A DNA stretch of 30,091 nucleotides from positions 1 to 30,091 of the forward strand of contig JAGQUI010000005.1 of NCBI GenBank assembly GCA_020438595.1. The letters are read 5' to 3'. The notes below the pieces were generated by a model. That model made no database searches. It was not told the origin of the DNA and saw only the letters and a program-made list of their open reading frames with translations. This stretch comes from Propionibacteriaceae bacterium. Lineage in GTDB: Bacteria; Actinomycetota; Actinomycetes; Propionibacteriales; Propionibacteriaceae. Made by a program: the position numbers and the translations under genes. Of this stretch, positions 30,091 through 30,091 are shown in pieces. How positions within the stretch are numbered: position 1 is the first letter of the stretch; each line of letters begins with the position of its first letter.

Positions 30091-30091
30091 T

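Larger units (their letters stand above)
26285..30091. repeat. right arm of the diverged inverted gene-block duplication
   Basis: This is the mirror of 1-3840. It keeps DoxX intact, the long form of the outermost gene, and an AttH-like gene that the left arm lacks. Its SDR is rearranged and its TetR is cut to a stub. The two arms therefore complement each other: each has lost parts that the other retains. Confidence 0.85.

Noticed and set aside
1..30091. Composite transposon or linear-replicon terminal repeats
   Set aside because: There is no transposase or integrase, the arms are diverged coding DNA rather than insertion sequences, and the ends show no telomere-type palindromes. The symmetry is better explained by an inverted gene-block duplication, possibly with contig ends falling in the repeat.

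Overview
The window reads as DNA from a high-GC actinobacterium. The signs are GC-rich codons, GTG starts, leaderless-type promoters, a CmtR-type metal sensor, and an ABC sugar importer with no ATPase of its own. An imperfect inverted repeat at 3866-3954 resembles elements common in Propionibacteriales and Micrococcales genomes, but the genus is an inference. No rRNA, tRNA, CRISPR array, transposase or integrase was seen.

Arms. The window is bracketed by two diverged copies of one gene block in inverted orientation. Reading inward, each arm has an unrecognised protein (54-875 and 30038-28914), a variable slot, then a DoxX-like membrane protein and an SDR oxidoreductase pointing outward, then a TetR regulator pointing inward. 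The variable slot holds a toxin-antitoxin pair on the left (1010-1836) and an AttH/CrtC lipocalin-type protein on the right (27758-28876). The left arm has an intact SDR and TetR but its first gene lacks 101 codons. The right arm has a full-length first gene, but its SDR is wrecked (two internal blocks sit reversed) and its TetR is a stub. The SDR promoter and operator are conserved in both arms, and the outermost 65 bases are identical.

Left interior (3.9-8.9 kb). A divergent TetR faces a drug-efflux operon: a lipoprotein fragment, an EmrA/HlyD-type adaptor, a DHA2 major facilitator pump, a second TetR and a cytidylate-kinase-like protein. A small monooxygenase-like gene follows.

Centre (8.9-22.5 kb, minus strand). 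Twelve genes, mostly overlapping or closely spaced, look like one catabolic operon: a Tat lipoprotein sugar-binding protein, two permeases, an aldo-keto reductase, a PEP-hydrolase-family TIM barrel, a Tm-1-like ATP-binding protein, an IolE-like isomerase or dehydratase, a Gfo/Idh/MocA dehydrogenase, a second PEP-hydrolase-family protein, a second aldo-keto reductase, a zinc-type dehydrogenase and a GH116 glycosidase. The likely logic is import of a glycoside, oxidation or epimerisation of its sugar, and cleavage. The Tm-1 and PEP-hydrolase proteins have no bacterial function known to me, so this is the best candidate for an undescribed pathway.

Right interior (22.5-26.3 kb). A gene-free, less GC-rich stretch is followed by a CmtR-like sensor with a cation diffusion facilitator, then a TetR and a frameshifted SDR whose upstream regions share half-sites.
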